Below are positions 9,039 through 19,700 of a stretch of 64,000 bases of DNA, in pieces; within the stretch, counting starts at the first letter, position 1, and the number at the start of each line of letters is the position of its first letter. This DNA is from Vibrio tubiashii (GTDB lineage Bacteria; Pseudomonadota; Gammaproteobacteria; Enterobacterales; Vibrionaceae). Position numbers and translations under genes: made by a program. The notes beneath the pieces were generated by a model. That model was given only the letters and a program-made list of their open reading frames with translations. It did not search any database and was not told the DNA's origin. The stretch covers positions 1 through 64,000 of the forward strand of contig JRWQ01000001.1 of assembly GCA_000775715.1 (NCBI GenBank), given 5' to 3'.

Positions 9039-9224
9039 ATGACACTTGAAAATGCAATCCGAGTATTAGCAGGAAGTATGGTTCTACTCTCAGTTATATT
9101 GACGGTAACCGTGCATAGTGGGTTTGTTTGGTTAACGGTATTTGTTGGGGTCAACTTGATCCAAAGTGCCTTTACTGGCCTGTGTCCGGCAGCATATTTT
9201 CTTAAAAAATTAGGTTTTCAATAA
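9039..9224 (+). CDS. DUF2892 (YgaP C-terminal-like) inner-membrane protein
   Basis: This 61-residue protein has two membrane helices and ends with FTGLCPAAYFLKKLGF, the hallmark of the DUF2892 domain found at the C terminus of the rhodanese YgaP. The ATG at 9039 follows GAAGGAG by six bases; the in-frame ATG at 9018 has no properly spaced site. It lies 11 nt before the CoA-disulfide reductase-rhodanese gene. The likely role is to help persulfide sulfur handling at the membrane, but no biochemical function is certain. Confidence 0.88.
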   Translation: MTLENAIRVLAGSMVLLSVILTVTVHSGFVWLTVFVGVNLIQSAFTGLCPAAYFLKKLGFQ

Positions 9225-9235
9225 CGGAGTTTCAA

Positions 9236-10939
9236 ATGACTAAGATTCTTATCGTTGGTGGTGTAGCTGGTGGTGCATCTGCGGCTGCGCGTGCTAGAAG
9301 GTTAAGCGAAGACGCAGAAATCATCATGTTCGAACGAGGCCCTTTCGTCTCTTTTGCAAACTGTGGATTGCCCTATCATATTGGTGGGGATATTCAGGAA
9401 CGCAGCAAACTGCTACTACAAACGCCAGAAAGCTTCTTAGCACGATTTAATGTCGATGTTCGAGTCATGAACGAGGTCGCTTCCATCAACCGACATGACA
9501 AGCAGGTTACGGTTAAGAATCTACTAGACGGTAGCGAATATACTGAAAGCTACGACTTCTTGCTCCTTAGCCCAGGTGCTGGCCCTATTGTTCCGCCAAT
9601 CCCAGGTATCGACAATCCGCTGACCCATTCTCTACGTAATATTCCCGATATGGATCGCATCATTCAAACTATCCAGATGAACAAGCCAGAACACGCAACC
9701 GTTGTTGGTGGCGGATTCATCGGTCTAGAAATGATGGAAGCCTTCCACCAATTAGGCATTAAAACCACGCTGATTGAGATGGCTGACCAAGTGATGACGC
9801 CTGTTGACCGCGAAATGGCTGGGTTTGCTCACGCTGAAATTCGTGAGAAAGGTATTGACTTAAAATTGGGGGTTGCGCTTCAAGCGGTCGAATATGTACC
9901 GAATGAACACATCGCAAGCTTCGGTTCTGGGGAAGACGAAGCGCATCAACACATCGAAGGTGAGCTCAACCTTACTCTTAACAACGGTGAGTCATTAACC
10001 ACTGATATCTTAATCATGGCTATCGGTGTGCGCCCTGAGACTAAGCTCGCTCAAGAAGCTGGCCTACAAATTGGTGAGCTCGGTGGGATCTACACTAACG
10101 AGCAGATGCAAACCAGCGATCCAAGTATTTATGCCGTGGGTGACGCTGTAGAAGAGAAAGACTATGTGACTGGAGCACAAACTCTTGTTCCTCTTGCAGG
10201 CCCTGCTAACCGTCAAGGTCGTATGGCGGCAGACAACATGCTCGGACGCAATGAAACCTATCAAGGTACACAAGGCACAGCTATCTGTAAGATTTTTGAC
10301 CTTGCCGTTGCTTCAACAGGCAAAAACGAGAAGCAACTTAAACGTGATGGTATTAACTACGAAAAAGTCTACGTGCATACCGCCAGCCACGCGAGCTACT
10401 ACCCGGGCGCTGAGGTTGTCTCGTTCAAGATGTTGTTCGATCCAAAAACAGGCAAGATATTTGGTGCGCAAGCAGTGGGTAAAGATGGTGTCGATAAACG
10501 CATTGACGTGATGGCTGTTGCACAGCGTGCAGGTATGACTGTCGAGCAGCTTCAGCACTTAGAGCTCACTTACGCGCCGCCATATGGCAGTGCCAAAGAT
10601 GTGATTAACCAAGCAGCCTTTGTGGCAAACAACATCATCAAAGGCGATTCTACACCGATTCACTTTGACGAAATGGATTCTCTAACAGATGAACAAGTCC
10701 TGCTTGACGTACGTAACCCTGGCGAGCTTGAAAATGTTGGCTTTATCAAAGACGCAATCAACATTCCTGTAGACCAATTGCGCCAGCGTATCGACGAACT
10801 ACCCAAAGACAAGGAGATCATTATCTACTGTCAAGTTGGGTTACGCGGTAACGTAGCGTACCGTCAACTGGTGAACAACGGCTTCAAAGCCCGTAACCTT
10901 ATTGGCGGATATCGCACTTACAAATTTGCGAATGCTTAA
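9236..10939 (+). CDS. CoA-disulfide/persulfide reductase with C-terminal rhodanese domain
   Basis: This 567-residue flavoprotein has an N-terminal FAD-binding motif GGVAGGASAAARARR, the redox cysteine 43 in ANCGLPYHIGG, a second dinucleotide fold near VVGGGFIGLEMME and a dimerisation domain to about residue 450. A rhodanese domain completes it, with active-site Cys532 in YCQVGLRG. Characterised relatives reduce CoA-persulfide and polysulfide with NAD(P)H, releasing sulfide. It shares a transcript with the DUF2892 gene and is divergent from the BigR-like repressor, so it is probably induced by sulfide or persulfide. A terminator follows. Confidence 0.94.
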   Translation: MTKILIVGGVAGGASAAARARRLSEDAEIIMFERGPFVSFANCGLPYHIGGDIQERSKLLLQTPESFLARFNVDVRVMNEVASINRHDKQVTVKNLLDGSEYTESYDFLLLSPGAGPIVPPIPGIDNPLTHSLRNIPDMDRIIQTIQMNKPEHATVVGGGFIGLEMMEAFHQLGIKTTLIEMADQVMTPVDREMAGFAHAEIREKGIDLKLGVALQAVEYVPNEHIASFGSGEDEAHQHIEGELNLTLNNGESLTTDILIMAIGVRPETKLAQEAGLQIGELGGIYTNEQMQTSDPSIYAVGDAVEEKDYVTGAQTLVPLAGPANRQGRMAADNMLGRNETYQGTQGTAICKIFDLAVASTGKNEKQLKRDGINYEKVYVHTASHASYYPGAEVVSFKMLFDPKTGKIFGAQAVGKDGVDKRIDVMAVAQRAGMTVEQLQHLELTYAPPYGSAKDVINQAAFVANNIIKGDSTPIHFDEMDSLTDEQVLLDVRNPGELENVGFIKDAINIPVDQLRQRIDELPKDKEIIIYCQVGLRGNVAYRQLVNNGFKARNLIGGYRTYKFANA

Positions 10940-10964
10940 TTATTCCCATTGGTCCAACACACTT

Positions 10965-10988
10965 AGGGGAGTTTAACTCCCCTTTGTT
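10965..10988 (+). terminator. Rho-independent terminator of the sulfur reductase operon
   Basis: AGGGGAGTT and AACTCCCCT form a 9-bp stem with almost no loop, so about 7 bp pair in practice, followed by TTGTT. It lies 26 nt after the stop of the CoA-disulfide reductase gene. Confidence 0.75.
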
Positions 10989-11089
10989 CAATATCTAAAT
11001 AAGCCAAATAAAAAACCTACTCCGGTATCAAGAGGGTTTGGTTGTATATCGCGGAAGCTATACGTTCATTGGCAAACTAGCGTTTTGGG

Positions 11090-11782
11090 CTAGTTTAATG
11101 CCTCCCTAACCGCTGCTTGAACGTGTATATCAACGGTATCAAAAAGAGGTGTGCGAGTATCGTCTTGTTGAACCAATAAGCCGATTTCAGTACAGCCCAG
11201 AATGACGCCCTCTGCGCCTTTTTCAGCAAGGTCATCGATAATAGTTAGGTAGTCATCTTTTGAACGACGGTTAATTTGACCTAAGCAAAGTTCGTTGTAG
11301 ATGATGTCATGAACGAGTTTACGTTGAACTCCATTTGGCACTACCACTTCAATGCCAAATTTGTCGACAAGTCTCTGCTTATAAAACTCTTGTTCCATGG
11401 TAAATGCAGTTCCTAGCAAGCCGACTTTACTAATACCCTGCCGCTTAAGTTCATCACCAGTTGCATCAGCAATATGCAATAAAGGAATCGATACAGCTTC
11501 TTCAACCTGATCGGCGACTTTGTGCATTGTATTGGTCGCGATTAAGACAAAATCCGCTCCAGCACGCTCAATCGATTGAGCGGCCTGACATAAGATATCT
11601 GCATTGGCTTGCCAATCTCCAGTTCTCTGCAAGGCCTCGACTTCGGCAAAATCAACACTGTTCAGAATCACTTTCGCGGAATGCAGTCCACCTTTGGCCT
11701 GTTTTACACCTTGATTGAGTAGTGAATAGTATGTCGCCGTCGATTCCCAACTCATACCACCAATCATGCCTATCGTTTTCAT
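11090..11782 (-). CDS. Aspartate/glutamate racemase family protein (YgeA-like), copy 1
   Basis: This protein of 230 residues begins MKTIGMIGGMSWEST. In place of the usual two-cysteine pair it has Thr83 (in ATNTMHK) and Cys197 (in LGCTEIG). This matches the Thr83/Cys197 pair described for E. coli YgeA, which acts on L-Asp and L-Glu. I chose the ATG at 11782, preceded by GAGGGGGATGGAA; an upstream ATG overlaps that site. It stands alone between terminators. A close paralogue is at 31034-31732. D-amino-acid metabolism or signalling is likely; the true substrate is unknown. Confidence 0.88.
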   Translation of the reverse strand: MKTIGMIGGMSWESTATYYSLLNQGVKQAKGGLHSAKVILNSVDFAEVEALQRTGDWQANADILCQAAQSIERAGADFVLIATNTMHKVADQVEEAVSIPLLHIADATGDELKRQGISKVGLLGTAFTMEQEFYKQRLVDKFGIEVVVPNGVQRKLVHDIIYNELCLGQINRRSKDDYLTIIDDLAEKGAEGVILGCTEIGLLVQQDDTRTPLFDTVDIHVQAAVREALN

Positions 11783-11846
11783 TTCCATCCCCCTCAACAA
11801 AGTCGTTGTAAATTAATTAAACAGATATCCAAGCGTATTACAAACT

Positions 11847-11880
11847 AAAAAGCCTCTAACAGACTATTGCTAGAGGCTTT
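11847..11880 (-). terminator. Terminator after phaC
   Basis: AAAGCCTCTA and TAGAGGCTTT make a 10-bp stem with a 13-nt loop and a TTTTAG tail on the minus strand. It closes the phaBAPC operon and separates it from the racemase promoter. Confidence 0.8.
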
Positions 11881-11897
11881 CGCTAGTTTGATATAAC

Positions 11898-13676
11898 TCA
11901 GTGGCTGTCTTTAATTGGTAGCACTTGTTTAACATAACTACCAGGCGCAGGGCCAATTACAGGAAATTGCTCGCTGCCTATTTGGAACGGTTCCACTTGC
12001 TCTTCTGGATTAAACCCGAGTAACCATTGATCCCAGTGTGTCCACCAAGAGCCATCCGTATGCTCAGCATTAGCTAACCACTCATCGGCACTATCATCGA
12101 GTGAATCATTGGTCCAAAAACCATACTTGCCTTTCGCTGGATGATTAACAATCCCAGCAATGTGGCCTGACTCACCAAGCACAAAGGTTTTATTTCCACC
12201 AACATTTAGTGCACCACGATAGGTTCCTTGCCATAAAGCTATGTGATCCTCTTTGGTTGAGACAAAGTAGCTAGGAACTTTGATCTTGTTGAGATCGATC
12301 CACACACCGCCAATCTTCACCCCTTTATCCGCAACAAGTTTGTTGTTGAGATAAAGCTCCCTGAGCAAGAAGTTATGAGTAGGCGCTGCAACGTTGGTAC
12401 TGTCACTGTTCCAATACAAGAGATCGAAGTCAACAGGGCTGTTTCCCTTCAAATAGTTATCTACATAGTAGTTCCAGTACAGACTATTCTCTCGCAGCAA
12501 ACTGAACGTAACGCTCAATGAACGACCATCCATATAACCTTTTGCGTTGTTCTGCATTTCAATTGCACTAACTATGGTGTCATTGATATACGCACCCACT
12601 TCCCCGGGTTGTGAAAAATCGAGTAGAGTGGTGAAAAAGGTCGCACTCTTAATACGTTTTTTCATTCGCTTTGCTGCATAGTAGGCAATCGTTGAGGCGA
12701 GGACAGTACCGCCAATACAGTAACCAGCTGCATTTATTTGGTCCTGGCCCGTGATGTCCTCAATTGCAGTGACTGCTTTAGCAACACCATCAGTAACGTA
12801 GTCGCCAAACTCAACATCACGCTGAGCCAAACCCGGATTTCGCCACGAGATCATAAATACCGCGTGTCCCTGTTCAAGTAACCAGCGAACAAGTGAGTTC
12901 TTCTCCCTTAAATCAAGAATGTAGTATTTGTTGATGAAAGGAGGAACGATCAATAGCGGCGTGGCGTTGACGGTTTCCGTTAATGGACGATACTGAATGA
13001 GTTGAAACAGTTCATTTTGATAAACTACATCCCCTTTAGTATTCGCGACATCTTCACCAATGCGGAAGGCATTGTTGTTGGTCATGCGAATCTTTAAAAT
13101 GTCTGCACTAGATTCAACATCCTCCTTCAGTTGTTCTAGTCCAGCGAGCAGATTTTCACCATTTTTTTCTAACGTCAACTTAAGCAGCTCGGGATTGGTA
13201 GCGATGTAGTTGCTTGGTGACATCGCATTGATTGCTTGGCGAGAGAAAAAGCTAATTCGCTCTTTACTCTTCTCATCTAGGCCTTCAATGCTTTCTATGG
13301 TCTCCAAATAGGTCTTACTAAACAATAAATACGATTGCTTAATGAAGTTGAAAAACATATCGTTTTGCCACTCTTCGTGATCAAAACGTTTATCTCCTTT
13401 TTCAGCTTCTACAACCGTTTGAGTGTTAGAAGAGAGCGCAACATTTTGCCAAATTTGTAGCTGCTGCTGCCACCACTCGGATTGAATTTTCAGCAATGCA
13501 GCCGGATTGTTTGCGGCGCTTTCAAACAGCTTAGTTGTGTCTTCAAAACTGATCTCTTGCATTGCTTTATTTAGCGGAGAGTTCGCGGCTGCCCTGCTGA
13601 GTTCTAGATCATCCCACCATTTTTGATTGGTTTCTTGGAGCTTAACAAGGTAGTCCGAAAAGAAGTGCTGTAACAT
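11898..13676 (-). CDS. phaC: Class I poly(3-hydroxyalkanoate) synthase
   Basis: This 592-residue polymerase joins 3-hydroxyacyl-CoA into polyester granules in the cytoplasm. The lipase-like box AGYCIGGT places catalytic Cys320; Asp477 (in KEDHIA) and His505 (in ESGHIAG) complete the triad, close to Cys319/Asp480/His508 of the Cupriavidus enzyme. The length fits class I, which needs no PhaE or PhaR partner. The ATG follows AGGAG by six bases. It is the last gene of phaB-phaA-phaP-phaC, the order seen in other vibrios, so the carbon route is acetyl-CoA to PHB. A terminator follows the gene. Confidence 0.97.
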   Translation of the reverse strand: MLQHFFSDYLVKLQETNQKWWDDLELSRAAANSPLNKAMQEISFEDTTKLFESAANNPAALLKIQSEWWQQQLQIWQNVALSSNTQTVVEAEKGDKRFDHEEWQNDMFFNFIKQSYLLFSKTYLETIESIEGLDEKSKERISFFSRQAINAMSPSNYIATNPELLKLTLEKNGENLLAGLEQLKEDVESSADILKIRMTNNNAFRIGEDVANTKGDVVYQNELFQLIQYRPLTETVNATPLLIVPPFINKYYILDLREKNSLVRWLLEQGHAVFMISWRNPGLAQRDVEFGDYVTDGVAKAVTAIEDITGQDQINAAGYCIGGTVLASTIAYYAAKRMKKRIKSATFFTTLLDFSQPGEVGAYINDTIVSAIEMQNNAKGYMDGRSLSVTFSLLRENSLYWNYYVDNYLKGNSPVDFDLLYWNSDSTNVAAPTHNFLLRELYLNNKLVADKGVKIGGVWIDLNKIKVPSYFVSTKEDHIALWQGTYRGALNVGGNKTFVLGESGHIAGIVNHPAKGKYGFWTNDSLDDSADEWLANAEHTDGSWWTHWDQWLLGFNPEEQVEPFQIGSEQFPVIGPAPGSYVKQVLPIKDSH

Positions 13677-13731
13677 TTTATACTCCTAAGATCGGAAAAA
13701 ATGCCGCCTTTCGGCGGCAAGGAAGTCAGTG

Positions 13732-14079
13732 TTATGCTGGTGTCACTGTCTTAAGGTTTTCCGAAGTCATTTGCTCAACATCATCTTTGAACTCTTTCGC
13801 AATCGCTTGTAGTTTGTTGCTGTCATCCATCATTTGCTGAGAAAGCTTAGTCAGCACACTTAGTTGCTGGCTGTTGAATGCGGTTAGAGATGTCACATCC
13901 TTAATCTCACCAGCTGCTTTCATTTGCGTTAAACCCATTTCGCTATATGTGCGAATCGCATTTAACTGCAGTTCAGTAAGCACTTCAACATTCTTTGTCA
14001 CGAGCTTATTGAATTTTACGTATGGCTCTAGGCCTTTTTCAGTTTGATCAGTAAATGCTTTGAAAAAATCTGTGTACAT
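13732..14079 (-). CDS. phaP: Phasin (PHB granule-associated protein)
   Basis: This 115-residue, almost wholly helical and amphipathic protein begins MYTDFFKAFTDQTEKGLEPYVKFN, resembling the Vibrio/Aeromonas phasin family. Phasins coat PHB granules and control their size and number. I start it at the ATG at 14079, eight bases after AGGAG; a GTG three codons upstream overlaps the ribosome site. It sits between phaA and phaC in the same operon, which supports the call. Confidence 0.92.
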   Translation of the reverse strand: MYTDFFKAFTDQTEKGLEPYVKFNKLVTKNVEVLTELQLNAIRTYSEMGLTQMKAAGEIKDVTSLTAFNSQQLSVLTKLSQQMMDDSNKLQAIAKEFKDDVEQMTSENLKTVTPA

Positions 14080-14113
14080 GAGTATCACTCCTAAGTTAAA
14101 TCCATTTAAAGGG

Positions 14114-15322
14114 TTAGTTAATTGATTTGATAATTACTGCAGTGCCCATGCCGCCGCCTACACATAAGGAAGCGACACCGTATTTTCCATTTCCACGATT
14201 GAGCTCATGAACTAGCGAAACCAAAATTCGATTTCCTGATGCTCCCAACGGGTGGCCAAGAGCAATTGCACCACCGTTAGGGTTTGATTTGTCGAGGATT
14301 GAAGAGACTGAAACTTGATGTTTTTCAGCCAACTTATGAATAACACCTAGCGCTTGAGCGGCAAATGCTTCATTAAGTTCGTAAACGTCAATGTCATCTG
14401 TGTTTAGCTCAGCTCTGTCTAACGCTTTGCTCACAGCTTCCACTGGACCGAGCCCCATAACCTCAGGTGATAGACCTGATTGAGCATAACCGACCACTTC
14501 TGCTATGGGTGTTAATCCATACTGATTGACCGCTTCTTCACTGGCTATAACAATAGCACTAGCACCATCATTGATGCCTGATGCATTACCTGCTGTTACT
14601 GTCCCTTCACGATCAAACGCCGGGCGAAGCCTAGTAAGGCCGCTCAAAGTGGCTTCCGGTTTCGGGTATTCATCGGTGTCGAAAACCACGGTCTCTCGAC
14701 GCTTTTTCACGTCCACCGCAACAATCTCTCCTTTAAATTTACCCGCTTCTATCGCTGACACCGCTTTAAGTTGGCTAGCAAGCGCGTATTCATCTTGCTG
14801 CTCGCGAGATATACCGACTTCCTTTGCCACGTTTTCTGCTGTTACACCCATATGGTATTGGTTATAGACATCGGTCAAGCCGTCATTGATCAGCAGATCA
14901 GTCAACTGCATATTGCCCATCTTGTGCCCGTCACGAATGCTTGAAGGGGCGACGAATGGGATTTGAGACATCACCTCAACACCTGCTGCTACCACAATAT
15001 TTGCATCGCCTGAGCGAATATGGCTTACAGCATCCATAACGCTTTTCATCCCACTACCACAGACCATGTTTAATGAATAGGCAGGCACATCTTCGGGTAT
15101 CCCTGCATAGAGTGCAGCTTGACGTCCAACGCCCATACCTTGACCTGCGCTGACAACGTTACCCACGATCACTTCATCGATGGCATCTACTTTCACTCCA
15201 CCGTGGGCAACGGCGGCCTTAATAGCGATTGACGCCAAGTTACCCGCTGAAATGTCCTTAAGCGAGCCACCAAAGGCCCCTATCGGAGTACGTTTTGCTC
15301 CAACTATAAATACTTTACTCAT
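14114..15322 (-). CDS. phaA: Acetyl-CoA acetyltransferase (beta-ketothiolase)
   Basis: This 402-residue thiolase condenses two acetyl-CoA into acetoacetyl-CoA. The acylated cysteine is Cys88 in NMVCGSGMK; the general-base histidine lies in GHPLGASG, and the second active-site cysteine is Cys387 in CVGGGMG. It follows phaB by 9 nt with an AAGGGGGAAG ribosome site. A role in fatty-acid oxidation is possible on sequence alone, but the phaB-phaP-phaC context points to PHB precursor supply. Confidence 0.96.
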   Translation of the reverse strand: MSKVFIVGAKRTPIGAFGGSLKDISAGNLASIAIKAAVAHGGVKVDAIDEVIVGNVVSAGQGMGVGRQAALYAGIPEDVPAYSLNMVCGSGMKSVMDAVSHIRSGDANIVVAAGVEVMSQIPFVAPSSIRDGHKMGNMQLTDLLINDGLTDVYNQYHMGVTAENVAKEVGISREQQDEYALASQLKAVSAIEAGKFKGEIVAVDVKKRRETVVFDTDEYPKPEATLSGLTRLRPAFDREGTVTAGNASGINDGASAIVIASEEAVNQYGLTPIAEVVGYAQSGLSPEVMGLGPVEAVSKALDRAELNTDDIDVYELNEAFAAQALGVIHKLAEKHQVSVSSILDKSNPNGGAIALGHPLGASGNRILVSLVHELNRGNGKYGVASLCVGGGMGTAVIIKSIN

Positions 15323-15331
15323 ACTTCCCCC

Positions 15332-16072
15332 TTAATGCATGTGTAAGCCGCCGTTCACATTGAGCGTTGCCCCTGTGATATAAGCTCCGGCTTCACTTGC
15401 TAAGAAAGAAACTGATTTCGCGACTTCTTCGGGGGTTGCCAAACGTCGCATTGGGATCTGCGCTTTAATCGACTCTAGAACGTCTTGGTTCATATCTTCA
15501 ACCATAGGCGTTCCGGTATAACCCGGAGCGACAACGTTGACTGTTACTCCTGCGCGCGCTCCTTCAGCAGCAAGGGCCTTCGAGAAACCAATCATGCCTG
15601 CTTTCGCTGCTGAATAGTTTGTTTGGCCAAACTGACCTTTAATTCCATTTACTGAAGAAATATTGATCACGCGTCCGTTACCTTTTTCGCACATCGCAGC
15701 GAACAATGGTTGCGTTACGTTAAACACACTATTTAGGTTGGTATCAATGACGTCTTTCCATGCCTTAGCAGACATCTTTTTAAAAGTTCCATCTCGGGTT
15801 ATGCCTGCATTATTTACGACAATATCGACGGTGCCTTCCTCTTGTAGCAGCGCAGCCAAACGCTCAGCACATTGCTCAGTATTGGTGACATCAAGCTCAA
15901 ACAAGCGAACTTGTTCATCACTAAATCCCTGCTCTTTAAACCACTCCTGCGCGCACTCCTGCTTACCAGTAAAATAGGTCGCAATGACTCTATATCCATC
16001 GTCGACAAGTTGATTGGAAATAGCGGAACCAATCCCGCCCTTTGATCCCGTGATCAAGGCAATTTTCTTCAT
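15332..16072 (-). CDS. phaB: Acetoacetyl-CoA reductase
   Basis: This short-chain dehydrogenase of 246 residues makes (R)-3-hydroxybutyryl-CoA with NADPH. It has the cofactor motif TGSKGGIG near residue 8, the NNAG motif, the catalytic serine in INISS and YSAAK with the catalytic Tyr and Lys. I start it at the ATG at 16072, which has GGAG eight bases upstream; the longer frame to 16096 adds eight unlikely residues. It is first in the phaBAPC operon, after a 580-bp AT-rich leader region. Confidence 0.95.
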   Translation of the reverse strand: MKKIALITGSKGGIGSAISNQLVDDGYRVIATYFTGKQECAQEWFKEQGFSDEQVRLFELDVTNTEQCAERLAALLQEEGTVDIVVNNAGITRDGTFKKMSAKAWKDVIDTNLNSVFNVTQPLFAAMCEKGNGRVINISSVNGIKGQFGQTNYSAAKAGMIGFSKALAAEGARAGVTVNVVAPGYTGTPMVEDMNQDVLESIKAQIPMRRLATPEEVAKSVSFLASEAGAYITGATLNVNGGLHMH

Positions 16073-16650
16073 TAAGAGACTCCATTCAAAAAGCAATAAT
16101 TATTTAGGTTGTTAACGTCACATATACGATTTGGCGTTTACGTTTTGGCAGTAATTATTTAAAAGCTTATCCCGCTTTATATTTATTAAAGCTAACTCCT
16201 ATTTATTACAGTTCAAATATTTTCCCAATTTATGTGCATAAAGTTGAACAATGTCTCATACGAGGTGAAATGTTATGCACATGTTAACTTAATGCAACGT
16301 ATTGATTTTATGTATTTTTATTGTTGATAACTTGATAACCAAACCAACTATCCTATTGATTACATGTCAGTTTTATTGATTTTCATCTAAACAGTGATAT
16401 TACAAGGCGTTTTCATTTACCAACAATGACGCGAAAGAGTGAGAGTTTGTTATTGAGTATTAAATAGATATCCAGTCGAAAAATGGAATTTTCCTTACAA
16501 TAAACTGTAATGTGAGTTTAAACGCAATATAAGACTATGATTAGTAGATGATATTAATATTGAAGAGAGTCTGAACTAGGTTAAAATATACATTTTCAGT
16601 ACAAATTTCATTTACTGTTCTAAGTATTTATAGAGTTATTAATCAACATA
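16073..16650. promoter_or_regulatory. Long AT-rich upstream region of the pha operon
   Basis: No gene is visible in this 580-bp stretch. It contains a 10-bp perfect inverted repeat (ATGTGCATAA at 16232-16241 and TTATGCACAT at 16273-16282, arms 31 bp apart). The repeated words GTTTACGTTTTGG and ATTTGGCGTTTACG lie near 16120-16150. It presumably holds the pha promoter and operators, but I cannot assign a regulator. Confidence 0.5.
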
Positions 16651-16651
16651 T

Positions 16652-16680
16652 ATAAAAAAGCCCGGATATGTATCCGGGCT
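16652..16680 (-). terminator. Terminator of the two-adaptor RND operon
   Basis: AGCCCGGATA and TATCCGGGCT form a 10-bp perfect inverted repeat (16659-16680), followed on the minus strand by six T residues. It lies just after the RND pump stop. Confidence 0.88.
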
Positions 16681-16712
16681 GGCTTAATGCGAATCGTTAT
16701 TCAGTCCATGAA

Positions 16713-19700
16713 TTATCCGGCAGTGGATGGTTTGATTCGATAAAAAATGGCAAATAATACTGGTACCACAATCAGCGTGAGTACTGTTGCAAAGCCGAGA
16801 CCAGCCATGATGGTAATTGCCATAGAGCCAAAGAATGCATCAAATACCAGAGGTATCATGCCTAAAATCGTGGTGAGTGCAGCCATGCTCACCGGACGAA
16901 CGCGTGAAATAGCACTATCAAACACCGCTTGATAAGGGTCTTTACCTGACGCAAGCTCGATGTTGATCTGATCGAGTAGAACAATGCCATTTTTCAAAAT
17001 CATGCCACTTAAACTCAGCAGACCAAGGAAAGCGGTGAAGCTAAACGGCATATCTGTTGCCAGTAAGCCAATAGAAACACCAATAATCGAAAGTGGCACT
17101 GTCAGCCAAATCACCAAAGGTTTTCTGAATGAGTTAAACAGCAACATAGTAATGATAAACATGATTAAATAGCCCATCGGTAGTGAGCCAAACAACGCAT
17201 CTTGCGCATCATTCGACGACTCATATTCCCCTCCCCAAGTTATTTCGTAGCCCTCTGGCAACGTAAGGGCTTCGATCTGAGGTCGAACTCGACCAAACAG
17301 GCTTGCAGGAGTTTCATGGCCAAGCACATCATGGTCAGCTAATACAGTTAACGTACGCTTTCTATCACGGCGCAGGATAAGAGGTTCTTGCCAATCCAAT
17401 GAAACGCCATCGATTACCTGCTCAATTGGAATGTAACTTTGCAGGCTTGGACTCCATATCTTTACATTGGCTAGTGATTCGAAGTCAACACGCTCTTGTT
17501 CTGGTAGACGGGCAATCACTGGCACCATATGCGTACCGTCACGCAATAAGCCAATAGGCGTGCCGCCAAATGCCATCTGTAGCGTATCAGCGAGCTCCTC
17601 TTTCGAAATACCTAAGCGACGAGCTTTAGACTCATTAAACTGAGGAACCAACTCTTTAGTACGTTCACGCCAATCATGACGCACATTTCTTGAACCAGGA
17701 TCTTGAAGTAACACATCCTCAACTTGCAGCGCAATGTCACGCAGCACCTGCGGATCTGGACCTGTAATTCGCGCTTCAATCTTAGATGCAGGAGACGGAC
17801 CAAACTCCATCAGTTTGAACTGAAACGTTGGCTTGTTGAATGTTACAGAGAGGCTTTTATCTAGCTCCTCAAGTAACTCAAACATTGTCTCGCGATCAAG
17901 GGCTCTAACTTGTAGTTGCGTGTAAGCTTCGTAACTTTTTTCTGGTTCATAGGTTAAGGCAAAACGTTGCAACCCCTGTCCCGTTGTTGTAGATACAAAA
18001 TCGACTTTATCGTGAGAGCGAATGAATTGCTCGACTCTATTGGTCTCCTTAATTGTTTCTCGAATATCCGTCCCTTCGGGCATCCACATATCGACATAGA
18101 ACATTGGTGTATTCGATGGTGGGAAAAACTGCTGCTTAACCATACCGAAACCGGCTACCGCCGAGATCAGCAAAGCAACCATACTCACAACCGTTAGCCA
18201 ACGGAATCGTAAAGCGAACTTGAGTACGGAACCGAATAAAACGAACAATACGCCTTTATATGGGTCAACCTCTGCCCCCTGTTCGGTTTTGTCTTCTTCA
18301 GTTAGAAGTAGATCGGCGAGGAACGGCGTTAGGGTTAAGGCCGTGATCCAACTTAAGAATAGCGAGTAACACAGTACCCAGAACAGCGAGCCCATGAACT
18401 CCCCGGTAGCGTCTTCTGACAAACCAATAGGCGCAAATGCAGTAATAGCGATGATAGTCGCACCCAGTAGCGGCCATTGAGTCTGTTTTACAATATCAAC
18501 TGATGCTTGGACTTTAGATTTACCACGTTTGAGACCAACCAAGATACCCTCGACCACAACAATGGCATTGTCCACCAGCATCCCTAAAGCAATGATCAAC
18601 GCGCCCAACGATATTCTATGTAACTCAATCTGATACTGTTTCATCAGAATAAAGGTGCCCGACACTGTTAATAGAAGAATTGCGCCAATAATTAGTCCAC
18701 TACGAAGCCCCATCGCAAACAAAAGCACCACGATGACAATCGCCACCGCTTGGCCTAAGCTGACGATGAAATCATTGACTGATTTCTCGACTTCCTCTGG
18801 CTGATTATAGAAGTAGTTGATCTCGACACCGGCTGGGCGAATGCTTTCTAATGCTGCAAGTTTGGCATCCAATGCTTTCCCTACTTCGACTACGTTGACA
18901 CCTGAGCCAAAGGAGATCGCAAGGTTGATTGCTCGCTTTCCATTAAAGCTGATTACATTTGACGGTTTCTCTTGGATACCACGGCTAATGTTAGCTACAT
19001 CTTTCAGACGGATAAGATTACCCGTGTCACGGCCGTGAATAATGAGCTCTTCTAGTTCTTGCTCAGAGCTCATTGTGCCGCTCGGACGGATCGTTAATCT
19101 CTGGCCGTTAACCATCACCTCACCAGAGGACTTGACACTGTTCTGTTGACTCAGCAAGCCCACAACCGTGTTCATATCCAGGTTGAGCGCCGCGAGTCGC
19201 TCTAGTGAAACCTCAACAAACAGCTGCTCTTGTTGGTCACCCGCTATCGCGACTTTGCCGACACCTGGTACTAGCTCTAAGTCACGGCGTAGATAATCGG
19301 CATAACGTTTAAGTTCGGTATAGTCGTACCCGTCACCCGTTAGCATCAGCATGACACCGTACACATCACCAAAATCATCGAAAATCTGAACCGAATTTAC
19401 ACCGCTGGGTAAATTTGGCCTAAGATCATTGATTTTACGCCTCATTTCATCCCAAATTTGCGGTAGTTCTTCTGGTCCGTACTCCATTTCCATACTGACC
19501 ATAATCTGCGACATACCGTTAGAGGAGATAGAAGTAATCTTGTCTATATATGGCAGCTTACGAATTTCCTTCTCGAGTGGGTAAGTTAACTCCTCCTCGA
19601 TCTCTTGAGACGTTGCGCCCGGGTACGTAGAAATTACCATTGCATCTTTAATCGTGAATGCTGGGTCTTCAAGACGCCCTAATTCCATAAAAGATGTATA

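Noticed and set aside
16097..16650. Integron or mobile-element remnant in the AT-rich pha leader
   Set aside because: No transposase fragment, terminal repeats or attC-like structure could be seen.
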